Positions 25,187 to 36,409 of a stretch of 64,000 nucleotides of DNA are shown in pieces (positions within the stretch are counted from its first letter, which is position 1; each line of letters starts with the position of its first letter). The translations under genes were made by a program, and so were the position numbers. The notes below the pieces were generated by a model. That model was not told where the DNA came from. It worked only from the letters and a program-made list of their open reading frames with translations, and made no database searches. Origin of the DNA: Amoebophrya sp. A120. Taxonomy: Eukaryota > Sar > Dinophyceae > Syndiniales > Amoebophryaceae. The stretch lies in assembly GCA_905178155.1 (NCBI GenBank), contig CAJINV010000009.1, forward strand, positions 2,643,373 to 2,707,372. Reading direction: 5' to 3'.

Positions 25187-26948
25187 AATTCCTTATGAAG
25201 TACTACTGGATATGCCAAATGAATGTAGTTCGTTGATGTTCTTGGTCGGTGACCTACGGGGGGGGTCAGGAAGCAAGGTATAGGAAACAAATACTGCTGG
25301 AATCCTTACATAGAAATACGAATTACAAGCAGTGCCACGGCAAGAGAAGTGAAAGACTTGCTGTGACGCTGACGCGTAACATCAATACCCATGATTAAAT
25401 ACCGAGCTGGTCGTCCGGCCAAACGGACGGACGACTAGCTCTCGACAAAATGTGATGGCAACAAGTCAAGCGCGCTTCCTGATCCTGTCTACATATTCAT
25501 CGAAAAAAATGAATCACAATCATGGATGAAGAGAGATCGCTGAAAATGGAAAAGAAGAAGACCACATCATAACAACCAATTACATTTTTCATCCACCACG
25601 AAACGCGTAATCGCATATTGCGACATGATGCGTTCTCCAAACCATAAAATCAAAACTATCCTTCGGCCGCGTCATGACAAGAAGGTACCGAAAAAGCAAA
25701 AGGGTATCGGCATCATGATCCGAATTCAGCAAATTACAACCAGTGCGGCGGCAGCGGCACGGCGGCAGCGGCATGGCGGCAGCGGCACAAATCACGATTA
25801 CAACCAGAACTAAAACTTGACTCAAAAAGCCCTGGATAAAAAGCGAGCAGACGTCAAAGGTCAGCGCGTTGAGATCATTGCGAAAAGGCGGGGATAGATC
25901 GAAAGAACCAGTCACTGTTAAAAACCGCTTTCGCTTTTCGAAGAACTGCAACTGCAAACTGGAACGAAAAAACAAAAAGAAAAAGCGCAGAGCCTATCGC
26001 TACTTTGAGAATCGGTACCTGTATCTGAACTATAGAACGTACGAAGAAGATGAGCGGCAAACAATTAGAATTAATATCACAAGAAGCGCGAACATTAGCA
26101 TTACTTCTTAGGGGGTGCTTTCCGTATTTTTGCGTCGGGACCACTACATCAGCATCGTTTTCTCAATTGCACGAGCCTGATTGCTTAAATCATCGCGCAG
26201 TTGCATTTTTTTCGAAAATTGTTACACCTAACTCCGCGTAGTAGCAAGGCGTGCAACAAAACAATTTTCCAGTGTCTGTATCTCGCAGGCTACGTCAACA
26301 TCACCTGCATTGGTCACCTGCATTGGTCATATGCATTGATCATATGCATTGGTCATATGCATTGGTCATATGCATTGGTCATATGCATTGGTCATATGCA
26401 TTGGTCATATGCATTGGTCATATGCATTGGTCATATGCATTGGTCATATGCATTGGTCATATGCATTGGTCATATGCATTGGTCATATGCATTGGTCATA
26501 TGCATCGATCATATCAAAATTTCAGTGTCTGTATCTCCTCATCTTCAACAGCGAGGACATCGTGCGTCGTCGTCGTCGTCGTCCCGTGGTGCACGACAGC
26601 ACAAATCATGAACCAGTTGTCTTCTTTTTCTCGTCATAGTCGAATTCGTATCTTCTGAAAAATTGATTACGTACACTGCTAGCAGTGAACAACACGTGGA
26701 GCTGATGAATCTTTGCACGTCTACTTCCCCCGAAAAAGAAGCATCTGGCCGAGGAGCAGTTTCCTCATTATCAAAATCTAAATCAAACAGTAACAGAATA
26801 TAATGGTGACGATGATTTTTATACGCATCGTAACTAGTATGAATTATCAGCCAGCATTTGCATCTGTTTCTGCTCTTCCTCTTGTGGAAGGAACAAAGGG
26901 CAAGTAGGTAGAGGAAAAGCAAAGCCTTTCTTGGTGCACTAAGTGGGT
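25187..26948. other. Intergenic spacer
   Basis: Lies upstream of the IML1-like ATG and downstream of the next gene's stop. Apart from the 12-bp satellite at 26302-26514 I see no coding signal; short frames on both strands overlap each other. Confidence 0.5.
26302..26514. repeat. 12-bp satellite, about 17-18 copies
   Basis: Unit TCATATGCATTGG-type (GCATTGGTCATA), nearly perfect. Each unit holds the palindromes CATATG and ATGCAT. The array is bracketed by a 15-bp direct repeat CAGTGTCTGTATCTC (26270-26284, 26523-26537). Confidence 0.92.
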
Positions 26949-28887
26949 TTAGGGCTTAGGGTATCAAGTGCAAAAATGTCTGGGTCTGGAAACTTGTAAT
27001 GCTGTGTTGGGAATAGTGAATGCTCTGTAATGCACAGCCAAGCATGACAAATATCTCCGCTTCTTTGTGTTGCGTTTTTCGCATCAGAAACTGCGTTTTT
27101 GCATGACAGGCAAAAGGGTCTCTTCTTGGACATGCATCACAAACTTTTTGGTCATGCCAGACAAGCATGACAAATCTCGCAATCTTCCAGACCCAGACAT
27201 TTTTGCATTTGATATAGGGTATATCAGTGACGGACCATGCCGACTGCGCGGCTTGTTTTCCTTGTGTCCCATCTCCATAATTTTCATAATCTCTTTATGG
27301 TGTTCTCAACTGTTACATTCTCAACTGTTACACGAATTTGTAATGCAAGAACGGCGAAAGTGAAAGGGGGAAGATTGCGCCTTTTGTATTACAGATTTGG
27401 CACAGATTTAGATGCTGTTTAGCCCTTCGGATATTTGTCATGCGAAGCAGCTTGATCGTGGCGATCTTGGTGGCAAATTTGCATGACAAATCATGTGGCA
27501 GCTGAGAATGTAACAATTGAGAACGCCATACTCTTTTGCTTCCTTTTTCGCACTGTCCGTAGGCACCATGACGAACACCTGCTCAACACCATCTCCTGCT
27601 GGTGGACCACTGTCCTGATCATTGCTGGCCATGATCTTCATCTCATTTTCGCGCAAAAGCTTCTGAACCGACATCTTTTCCATCCTCCCATCTGGGTAAA
27701 TCTTGAGCGCAACCTCTTGCCGCAATTCTGGGTATTTCAACTTCCCTTCATCCCGGAGTTTTGTTTCCGCACCGTATCTTTTCTCGTACCGAACCCACTC
27801 TGGCCTCCCGCGCCCCGATTCTACGTCCTTCGGGTGGGTGCGAATCGTATCGCCGGCCGACGGGTAGGTGCGTCGAAAAACGTCGGTTGTCGAGGGGCCG
27901 TGGATAAGAGTGATGATGAGCGGTTTTTCTTTTTCTGCACTTGCTTTAACATCTTCCAAGTCATAGTAGTGGTTCCGCTGTTCCCAGGACGGGTCCTCGT
28001 GCTGTCCCACGACCGGTGTCAGATGGAGCCATCCAGGAAGTAGATCATGATGAACTTGATCATCACTCATAATTGCGATATCGAAATCCGTGTATTCGAC
28101 AGTATCCACGTTGTACGAGTACCCTTTGAACGTTTCCGGCTCGCGAGAAGCAATCAGTTGCAGCACCACCTGGTCACGATGGTAGACGAAGCGGTAGATT
28201 TGGTCGTAGTACATGCCAGTTGTGCGACCAACGTCGCGGTTGAGGAACTGATGGTCGTGGAAGTACTTGAACACCTTTTCCTTGGCCAACTCCATTTTGC
28301 TCGGCGAAACGGAGCGACGACGATCATGATGTTGTTTTTTATCCACCTGAGCAGTCCTCGCGTCTTCTTGATGTTTTTCTGCGGAAGAAGATGGTGCTCC
28401 CGCTTGTTCAACATGATCCGCCGGATCACCAACCTCCAAGTCGCGGCCCCCCGGTATGGGGTTCTCAAACGTTCTTACACTCTCAACTGTTATACATGAA
28501 TTTGTGATGCAAGAACAGCGAAAGTGAAATCTTGCAACTCTTGCATCACAGATTTGGCACAGATTCAGATGCTTTTTGCTGCCCGCCTTCGAGAAAAATT
28601 TGTCATGCGCAGCCACTTGGCCGTGTGCTTGCTTATGGTATTTCTGCATGACAAATTCATGTAACAGTTGAGGATGTAACGTTTGAGAACGCCATACCTC
28701 CCGGGCGCAAAAAAGAAGGAAGTCCTCGTCCTCGCGAAGGGGTAGTACTGCTGGAAGAAGATCCAGCGGCGCGGCAGCTTTCCGAGCAGAACATCAAAAT
28801 GATGCTCGTAAAAGCCGCAACCGCAAGTCCACCTCGTGCTAGAGCAGGTGCACGCCCACGCTGCCGCATTGTCTTGTTGTCTTTCAT
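26949..28887 (-). CDS. Unknown secreted or membrane-anchored protein
   Basis: Four exons join in frame to 396 residues. ATG at 28887 is chosen because the next Met (28869) still precedes the hydrophobic stretch ARGGLAVAAFTSIILMFC, which looks like a signal peptide or anchor followed by a Ser-rich, basic linker. The body (ELAKEKVFKYFHDHQF.., YNVDTVEYTDFDIAIMSDD.., LPGWLHLTPVVGQHEDPSW, ALKIYPDGRMEKMSVQKLL) matches no family I know. The last exon is only 13 nt and supplies the end LIYPKP plus TAA at 26949-26951. Three introners (A, C, C) interrupt it. At the first junction (28455-28696) the frame needs an 8-nt repeat to be removed instead of 5. Confidence 0.7.
26962..27214. mobile_element. Introner, family A
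   Basis: Flanking repeat TAGGG. Removal joins LIYP to the 13-nt last exon encoding KP and stop. Confidence 0.83.
27296..27530. mobile_element. Introner, family C
   Basis: Flanking repeat CTCTT. Removal joins EAKE to IMKI. Confidence 0.87.
28455..28696. mobile_element. Introner, family C, irregular flanks
   Basis: Flanks CCCCCCGG/CCTCCCGG (8 bp, one mismatch). Only removal of an 8-nt copy keeps the frame (LRPG to GRDL), unlike the 5-nt rule elsewhere. Confidence 0.78.
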
Positions 28888-31755
28888 CAAGTAGTACGGA
28901 AAAATTATACTTCGCCCAGGTTTTTTTAGATGCTGTTGCAGTTCTTGCAAGCACGGATAGGAAAAAGAAAAACGTATTATAGCGAAAACGATAGCTCCTG
29001 TAGTAGGTGATCTTGAGTTAAGTACTTTTGTTTTTCTAGTGCTAATTTTACGTCGTGAAAAATGATCTAAAGATAGAACCAAAAGTTGCGGAAATCAAAG
29101 AGTTGCGCTTTCCTCGTTCTTGTGTAGAACAAAGCTGAACAAATTCTGATGACCTGAAAGTTTGTTGTAAGGAAATCTTCAATATCTTTAGAGGTTACTG
29201 CTAGCGATAGTACTTAATAATTGTAGTTCTTTTTGGATCGATTCAAATACAGTGAAAAATGAACGCGATGAAGTTAAATTTGATTCCATACCACAACGTC
29301 GTTGTACAACAATTTATTACGACCTCGTCACAAATCATAGTGCTCGCTGCGAGCGCAGAATTTACGAAAAATATCGAATTCGACACAAATACTTTTTCTT
29401 TTTTGCCATTGCAAGAACGTTTTGCGGGGATCGAGTTTCGCAGGAGGTGGATCGGTCATTACATACAAATCGTGCTGATCGTTTTCTTTACTTTGCCGTT
29501 CTGTTCGCCATGGGCGGGATTCGAAAAAGTATGGAGAGCTGCGCTAGCACGGCCAAGGTTCTTCATTTTCAACCGAAGAAGATGATCCCTTTGTTCTCGT
29601 CTTCGTTCCCTAGTTGATCATCCGTGTTTATTTGGATGCCCAATTTGTTCGACCCAAGAACAAGATTTTCTCTTCATCGACACGGCGACGGTCGTGAAGG
29701 CCTTGTTACTGCTACCCGCTCCCGCACGAGGACTGGTAGGGGCAAAAAATAATTATTTCTCGTCTTATCCAAAATTTTTTCCCGGTTTTTTGTTGATTAT
29801 ATAAGGGGGCTCACGTCGGGCACGAAGAAATTATTTTTTCCTCGAAAGCAGGCACCAGCCACTGCGCCGTTCCGCTAGGCGTACGGCTGGAGCCTGGCCC
29901 CGTACGTGATTAATCTTCTCTACTGCTAACAGTCATTGCACGCGTGGTGCTCGAGAAGTTGTGCAAAAGTGTACACGTGGTATGAGTCTCCTGGACTCAT
30001 ACGCAATTCTTGCTTCCATAGCTCATCGTCCACATGGACACGACGCTGCTCCTCATTACTTACTCGATGGACAAGAGCTCTTGTTGTCCCGAAAGCTTAG
30101 CTTTGCGCTCCGTAGGTAGTAAAGTCTTCACGCTTAGAAGTTCACGCGCGCGCAGGATTGCGGGCGCCGCCCTTCTTCAATCGCCAGGAGCAGCGGCGTA
30201 CTGCCGCTTAGTTTGCGCGATTTAGTCTTTGCGTCTACTACCACCTCTAGTAGCGCAACTGGGCAGCACAAGGCCCCTGTCACGCCTGCCCCTCTCCACA
30301 CCAGGGGCGGACGAAGGGTGTGACGTCGATGAAATGAAATAATTATACAGTGGAAGTGGATCCTAAAAAAAAATTAAAATAACACATATACTAGCTACCA
30401 TGTGAAGAAATAAAACCCTGTCAGAACGTAATCACGCGACCTGCGCGACCGACAACAGTCGCACGGAATGGCGTGTTAGCTCAAATCACTGTTCGGGCAA
30501 CATCCCTTGCTGTCCGAGCATCACTTGCCGTTCCGGTGGTCCTCGCACAGCGCGCTTCCAGTCAATGTAAGCTTTTCCGGTAAGGCACCCTAGCTCGAAA
30601 GTGGCGAGCCCGTGCAGGCATGCAGATCCAGGTGAGAGGCCGTGGACGTGCTGTGCTTCGTACTGTTGAGACGCTTTGTGCATGGTATAGCATGCACAAG
30701 AACCGCAGCAAACCGCGGCGCTGGCCGCGGCCCCGCAGCACGCCCTCCCCGAATTCTCCGCGAATTCCTCCGCGTATTTTTTCGGGGTCCAATGTGCTGC
30801 AGCTGCACGGCAGCTGCAGCTGCCGTGCAGCTGCAGCAAAGTGGTGGTCGTAGTGGTGGAAGCAGTAGTTGCACTACTAGTGCCCTCTTGCTTCGTTCTC
30901 TCGACTTCGATTAGTAGTCTTGCGATTGGCGTTGTCCAGGACAGGGTGGTCGCCTAAATTCCCTTCCTACTACCACTAGCGGTCGAGTTTTCTTTATGTT
31001 ATCATTCAAAACTGTGTAGAAGTGCTACTGTTCCTGGACTAACTTCTTGTGTCGTGCTGTGCCACTACTTGGCTAAGGCTATTTGTTCAATTCTACTTGT
31101 AAACTTAAACTCATGTCAATTTGATGTTTCATTTGTAGATGGAGCTTCCGCTTGCACTTCTCGTCATGATTCTTACTGTGTTTTGTTAACGAAAACTAAA
31201 AGTTTCAATAAACAGTGGAGGCACGATGAAGGTTGGGAGTCATCTCGTCAGAAACTTCTTGAAGAGAGAGCAGCTACAACTTCTTCTACTAGCCTCAAAT
31301 AATTTGTTTATAACGCTTGTTGGTGTCCTGTTTGCAGCGTTTTGTGAAGATGATATGTGTCAGACACATTAGACACAGGGTGGTCCTCTCTTGGTAAAGT
31401 TTTTTTTTCTCTCGCAGAAGCTGCTTAGCTTCATCTAGAGCCCCTCTCGTTCACCTTCTATTGCCCTCGCTCGGTTAATACGGTTTTATTGCCTTTGGCT
31501 TTCTTGGACATCATCCCTCATTGCAGCACGCCCTTTCTTGCTGCAGCTTTTGAATAATTCGATTTTGTTTCATTTCCTTTTCCATGACGCTCTCTCGCCC
31601 CTTTTATTTGGAGCACAGGCTGATGATGAAAAAAAAAGAAAAACGCTCCGGAAAAAACGAAAATTTAGCGACTCCTATCTAAATGAGAACAGCGCGGCGA
31701 CGTGACCATCCGGACGGAGAAATATTTTTATACACAACATTGTATAATATTACGG
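28888..31755. other. Intergenic spacer
   Basis: No convincing gene. Two overlapping plus-strand frames at 29252-29617 look like chance. Contains a 44-bp palindrome at 30795-30838. Confidence 0.5.
30795..30838. repeat. 44-bp perfect palindrome
   Basis: TGCTGCAGCTGCACGGCAGC.. reads identically on both strands over 44 bases; built from CAGCTG units. Confidence 0.92.
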
Positions 31756-33844
31756 CTAGTCATCTTTTTCTTCCACTTCTTGCAAACAGACATGTGCGGC
31801 TACCAAACTGCCTAAATCTTCGCACTTCACCCGGTCCTCATAGTTCAATTTTTTCCCCGGGTTCAAAATTGTTTTTTTCGTCTGCTTATGAATTGCAAAA
31901 GCAACGTACCAAATATAGCCGCCGGGGCGGGGGTAGTGAGGTCGTGGGCGTTTTCTTGCCGGCCATCGCCTTGGCCGTGGCTTTGCTTTTTATGGGCTCA
32001 CCATACCGCCGCGAGTAACGTTAGGCCGCACGGTATGGCGGCCGCTTCATAAACATCGCAAATTTTGGCAAATTCGCGAAATTCCTTTCCGAAGGCCAGC
32101 CCCCATGCTATGGGGCCGATCCGGGTGCCACAGGGGGCGCCCAAAAAGCGAAGAAAAATTGGGCCCGTAGCATGCGGATTGGCTTTGCGCGTCTGGGGCG
32201 CTTTTTCTTTTTCGCGTTTTTATTTTTCACGCCGGCGCTTTTTGCAAAGCTTCCCAGGCTCTAAAGCCGGCGAAAAGGCGGCCGCTTTCGCGGCCGCCCA
32301 AAATGCTCCGAAATCGCGGCCGCGCCATGCTGTTTCGCTGTTCTGATTTTGGGCGCGTTTTTTGCGCGCCCCTTTTTGGGCGCCCCAAATCGCCAGAAAC
32401 CAAGGCGGTGGGCGCCTCAAAAGGGCGCCCCTTTTGCCGGCTCCCCTGCGTCGTTTTATCAAGTGCGAATCGATAGTTTTCGACCGGGCTTGTTTGCTAT
32501 CAAAGCCCCGGCCGCTTGATAAGTGAAAACTTTTTATGTCCAAAAACGCTTCCACCCGCTTGAAAACTGGCGGCCGTTTTGCTGTCTGGCTGGCAAAAAA
32601 ACTCCCCGGTTAGAACCGTTCGGTGACCTCACTACATACTAGTATAAATGCATTACAAATTTCCTCAGCATGAAAAATGAAATTTGTAAATGCGGATTTG
32701 CCTTAAGGAAAGGACTTGTATGTAATGCAAGCCGTGTATTTATACGAGTGCGATACTTTTGCACAGGATACTGCTTTATTCCTTTGTCGAGCTGGATCGC
32801 CTCCTCGCGGCAAATGAGAAAGGGCAAGGGTCGTGCAGCAGCTCCTTCGCCAGAACTTTTATGTTCTTCGGCAGAGCTGCAGCTGTGAGGAGCATTTACA
32901 TTCTTCAAGACGTTCCGTACCCGTATCCACTGCAAAAGTATCGTACTCGTATGAATTGCAGTCATGCATGACAGATCTGGCTTCGTCCTAGCGAATTCAG
33001 CATTAGAAATTCCATTTTTGCTTCTGGAAAAATTTGTAATGCTATTTGTACTAGCACGATACTTTTGCAATGCATAAACCGCCAGCCAGTGCAAATCCGC
33101 TCGACTTGCCTGCTATGCTGCGCAAATGTCTCGCACTCGTACAAATGCATTACAAATTTCCTCAGCATGAGAAATAAAATTTGTAATGCGGGTTTACCTT
33201 TAATGCATGACTGCGATACGAGTACGATACTTTTGCACAGGATACCTCCCCGCATTCTCCCCGTCGCTTCCTGAGCTGATCGCGATTCCGCACGGTCTGT
33301 TGCGAAGTGTCGGTTCCTCATGTAGTTCATGATCTCCGTTGTAATCATTTGTCATGCTATCTTGAAACATGTGGTAGTAGTACTGATCGAAAAACTCTTT
33401 CATCATTCCCGACATTGCTGCCAAATTCTCCGGACACACGAAGACGAAGCCGGCGGCTGATTTCAGTAACTCCGTTGCTGGTGGGGGAAGCATGATCTTC
33501 GGCGGGTTCTTTCGCGAGGAGGAAGATGACGCGGATGCAGCTGGAGCGGAAGGCGCAGGTCCCGGCGCCGGGGTACTTGTTCTCAGTTGTGCCGCGCCGG
33601 ACATCGTCTTGAGCTGCAGCAGTCTTTCACAACAGATCCGTTCGACGTGGATATTGCTTTCCTCGTTCTTTTTTGTGGCCCTGTAGTCCTTATCGTGCAT
33701 CATGACGCCTACCGTCCGTCTCGCGCCGCTCGCCACCGCACAGGACATTTGCGCGGCCAGGTTCGTACGGGAGTGGTAGAGGACCAGGATACGCCTTGCT
33801 GCTGACGACGCAGCTCCTGTAGGGGTTGCGCCAGATGAAGCCAT
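31756..33844 (-). CDS. Flavodoxin-like / NADPH-dependent FMN reductase family protein
   Basis: Four exons give 301 residues from ATG at 33844 to TAG at 31756-31758. The start of the fold is visible as RRILVLYHSRTNLAAQMSCAVASGA (beta strand plus phosphate-binding loop region), the middle as GFVFVCPENLAAMSGMMKEFFDQYYYH, and the flavin-side segment as RPCGIAISSGSDGENAGRQVERICTGWRLRNV. The order and spacing fit the flavodoxin-like family that binds FMN and moves electrons, probably in the cytosol. A Ser/Ala/Pro-rich insert separates strands 1 and 3. The ending EDRVKCEDLGSLVAAHVCLQ is reached only by skipping an 884-bp family-B introner that carries a 727-bp nested insertion. Confidence 0.75.
31887..32770. 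mobile_element. Introner, family B, enlarged by a nested insertion
   Basis: Flanking repeat CTGCT. Family-B ends are intact, but 727 bp split the left arm after 31909. Removing all 884 bp joins GIKQ to TKKT in the flavodoxin-like frame. Confidence 0.85.
31910..32636. mobile_element. GC-rich nested insertion with inverted ends
   Basis: GTAGTGAGGTC at 31933-31943 faces GACCTCACTAC at 32625-32635. About 25 further bases lie left of the first repeat; TAC flanks the whole insert. The inside is rich in GGCGCC and CGGCCGC blocks and has no long gene. Confidence 0.6.
32924..33076. mobile_element. Introner, family B
   Basis: Flanks ACCCG/AACCG. Removal joins TGWR to LRNV. Confidence 0.85.
33114..33244. 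mobile_element. Introner, family B
   Basis: Flanks CCTGC/CCTCC. Removal joins NAGR to QVER inside the flavodoxin signature. Confidence 0.86.
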
Positions 33845-34735
33845 CTTGTTTTGCTACTTTGCAGCCCTGTTATTTTTCTTGGTCGCCTTGATGTGCCTAC
33901 GGGTATGGCAGGCAGGAGTGGCTTCCAGTTGATAATAAGAAAATGTACGAGGAACACGACGACCTCCTTCATCCTTCCGTCATCGGAGGCGATTGTCGGC
34001 ATATTATGCTCGACGAAACTTCTGCCATGCAGCTAGAAGATCTTCACGCTATAAGCAATAAGTACATGCTGTCGCGATGAAAGTCCGGCTCCGGTGGATT
34101 ATTTATTCCATCTAGGTTGCAATAAATTCAGTCGGTTGTAGCAAGTATTTAACTCAAACCCACTCGCTGGCGAGAACGGCAAGAGAATCGCGAGAGTTCA
34201 AAATTTTGGTTGCAAGTCATTACGTTCACAAAGCTTCAAAATAGTTCCGCCGCGCTTGCGAACCTGATGCCAAACTTCAAAAATTATATAATGTGTTTAC
34301 TGACAGTGCGACGTAGTATGACGACAATTCCTCAGACGAAGCTCTAGAAATAAATAGCTACTACTGGCGCAGCCAAGATGAGGCTGTTGCGTCTTGATAG
34401 GTGTGCAAAAAGATAACTTGGTTGCGTTTTTCCTTTTTCTACTTGATTAAAGAAGTTCTACCCAATCTATAGTCATGGTGTCAAGAACATGCGTAGCAAG
34501 GCAGATGTAGGTAAAAGTAGAACAAAAGTAGTAGGTGAGTATGCTCCTTCTTATGCTCCTAGCAGAATAGGATCCTTCTGATGCTCCTTTCCAGACGGCT
34601 CGGACTCTAAGCACCATGATCGGGCTCGGAGTCACTCTGCGCTTCCTCTCAGCTTTTCAACATCTTTGAGACGAGACGTCCCCGGCAATTTTATTTATGT
34701 GCCGCACCACTCATATTTGATGTGCTCGGCCAGAC
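33845..34735. other. Intergenic spacer
   Basis: No gene, RNA gene or repeat recognised. Confidence 0.5.
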
Positions 34736-35389
34736 TCATGGAATTCCGGACCTGCAGGTAGAATGAAGAAACCAATTCGACTTCCCCCAAAAAAAATGCA
34801 CGTCCCAGCACGACGCCGGGACCTTGATCGCACCCGGCTCCATGCCCGTGTGATCCCCTGCTTTGCGGCAGCGCAGAATGCGGCCGGGAGGGAACATCTT
34901 GTACGTCCACACGTCGCATTGCTTCCCCTGATTGTCAACTGCGCGCTCGCAGTCGTGCGCCTTCTTCCCGATCTCGCGATATGATGAAAGAACCTTCCCC
35001 GACATTGTCGCCAATTGTGCTCGAAAAAGCGACAGCGTTTCATCCAAGTCGCCGCAGTTCTCTACCTTCACAGACTCAGGCACAGAACTGGCCAGCGGAC
35101 CCGGGATCGGCTCGACCGGAGAAGCGGGCAGATCAGGCTGAGAAATGTGGGTCGAACCGCGAGGGTCGATCGGCTCATCTTCAGGAGTAATGGGCTTCAG
35201 CTTCTCCTTGTTCTTCGCAGCATCTTGATCTTTATCACCATCCACCTCTTGCATCTTCGTCTTGTGCACCAGGGTGGACACCATCACTCCCGCCACTTCT
35301 CCCAGCGGGGAAATATAACCCCCGTAGTATTTTTCGCCGCCAAGAACCAGGAAGGTCGCGGCCGTGGTGAGCATTTTTTTGGTCTTCAT
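34736..35389 (-). CDS. Intronless Cys-containing protein with N-terminal hydrophobic segment
   Basis: A single open frame of 217 residues starts at the ATG at 35389 (MKTKKMLTTAATFLVLGG). The N-terminus is basic then mildly hydrophobic, so a signal peptide is possible. A charged, Pro-rich middle (PIDPRGSTHISQPDLPASPV) is followed by a C-terminal part with six Cys spread over the last ~100 residues (CGDLDET, DCERAV, QCDVW, RCRKAG, SCWDV, STCRSG), which suggests disulfides. I do not recognise the family. It is the only confident gene here without an introner. A downstream 3' splice variant cannot be excluded. Confidence 0.55.
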   Translation of the reverse strand: MKTKKMLTTAATFLVLGGEKYYGGYISPLGEVAGVMVSTLVHKTKMQEVDGDKDQDAAKNKEKLKPITPEDEPIDPRGSTHISQPDLPASPVEPIPGPLASSVPESVKVENCGDLDETLSLFRAQLATMSGKVLSSYREIGKKAHDCERAVDNQGKQCDVWTYKMFPPGRILRCRKAGDHTGMEPGAIKVPASCWDVHFFWGKSNWFLHSTCRSGIP

Positions 35390-36409
35390 TGGCAAGGAGC
35401 GCGGTTTTTTTTTGTGCTCGAATTCTTGCCCTTGCGTTGGAGCGCGAGGATTTTTGCTTTTATATTTTCTCTACTGCAACGAAGTCTGAGTTTGTTATGC
35501 TTGTGTGGCGATGCTGAGCGCGGGGGTTCGTTGGGTTCCTCCTGTTTTTCGCACACGCGACCTGTGTGCTTCTAGTTGCCTTGCAAGTATTTTTATTGTC
35601 CAACTACAATGAGGTGACAAGCCGTAGCAGCGCTTCTGCTCGACAGGCACCAGCTTTGCAAGATTCTATTACACGACAACCGAAAGTCGACGGACTGATT
35701 ATCAGATGGCCGACAGTGCTGAGAGGCAGTCATCAATTTTAATTTTTCACCGACTTCATCAGCCCTACTTACTTACTACTTCTAGTTTCAAAATTTATTA
35801 AACCCGACATAGCTGACGCGCCAGACCGAAGTTTGCAAATTGGGCCGCACTTCGAGCAGCTGTCTTGAACAACATCAACAAATCAAGCCATTCGACAGGG
35901 TGATGTAGGGAGCACGACTGGACGTCGGACCGACTTGAGAAGATGTTGGCCGAGTTTAATCTATTTCATCTATAGGAACAATGGATCTACTGCCGGAAAC
36001 TTCTACCCGAGCCTTAGTGGGTTTCCACTCACTTGTACGAGGACGAGTGCGTGTACTAACTTTAGGGGGCAACAAAAACTCTGTTGTAATTTGATCGAGC
36101 CGAGGTTTGTTGAAACAGACAGGCCCGCCTATGCCAACTACTACTCTTGCAGAATCGATTTTGAAGGCCGCTGCCGCTGCGTTCATCTGTGCGTCGACGT
36201 AGTTTGTCGCTGTTCGCATCACAGGAGCTGCATCAGCAAATTACACAAACAAGTAGAGTGCTGCCCGCTTCATCGCGTAGCCTCATGATGATCTTCGCAG
36301 TTGTTCTCCTGTTGAACTCTTCACCGAACTAACTTCTCCTTCGTGAAGAACACTTTTTTTTTTTCCTGCCCTTCGGCGGAGGGGAACCAGCAGGAACACA
36401 CTTCGTCTA
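35390..36409. other. Intergenic spacer
   Basis: A minus-strand frame of 88 codons (35956-36222) is open but has no recognisable feature; otherwise nothing seen. Confidence 0.45.

Noticed and set aside
26201-26658. Frames reading HMHWSYALVIC repeats
   Set aside because: These are translations of the 12-bp satellite, not a protein gene.
26943-26961. Telomere-like TTTAGGG motif
   Set aside because: Only one to two units, and they form the stop codon region and the flanking repeat of an introner.
29252-29617. Two overlapping plus-strand frames of 108 and 121 codons
   Set aside because: They overlap in different frames, lack any motif and run against the transcription direction of all genes here.
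35956-36222. Minus-strand frame of 88 codons
   Set aside because: Open but without motif, neighbours or splice links; kept only as a note in the spacer.
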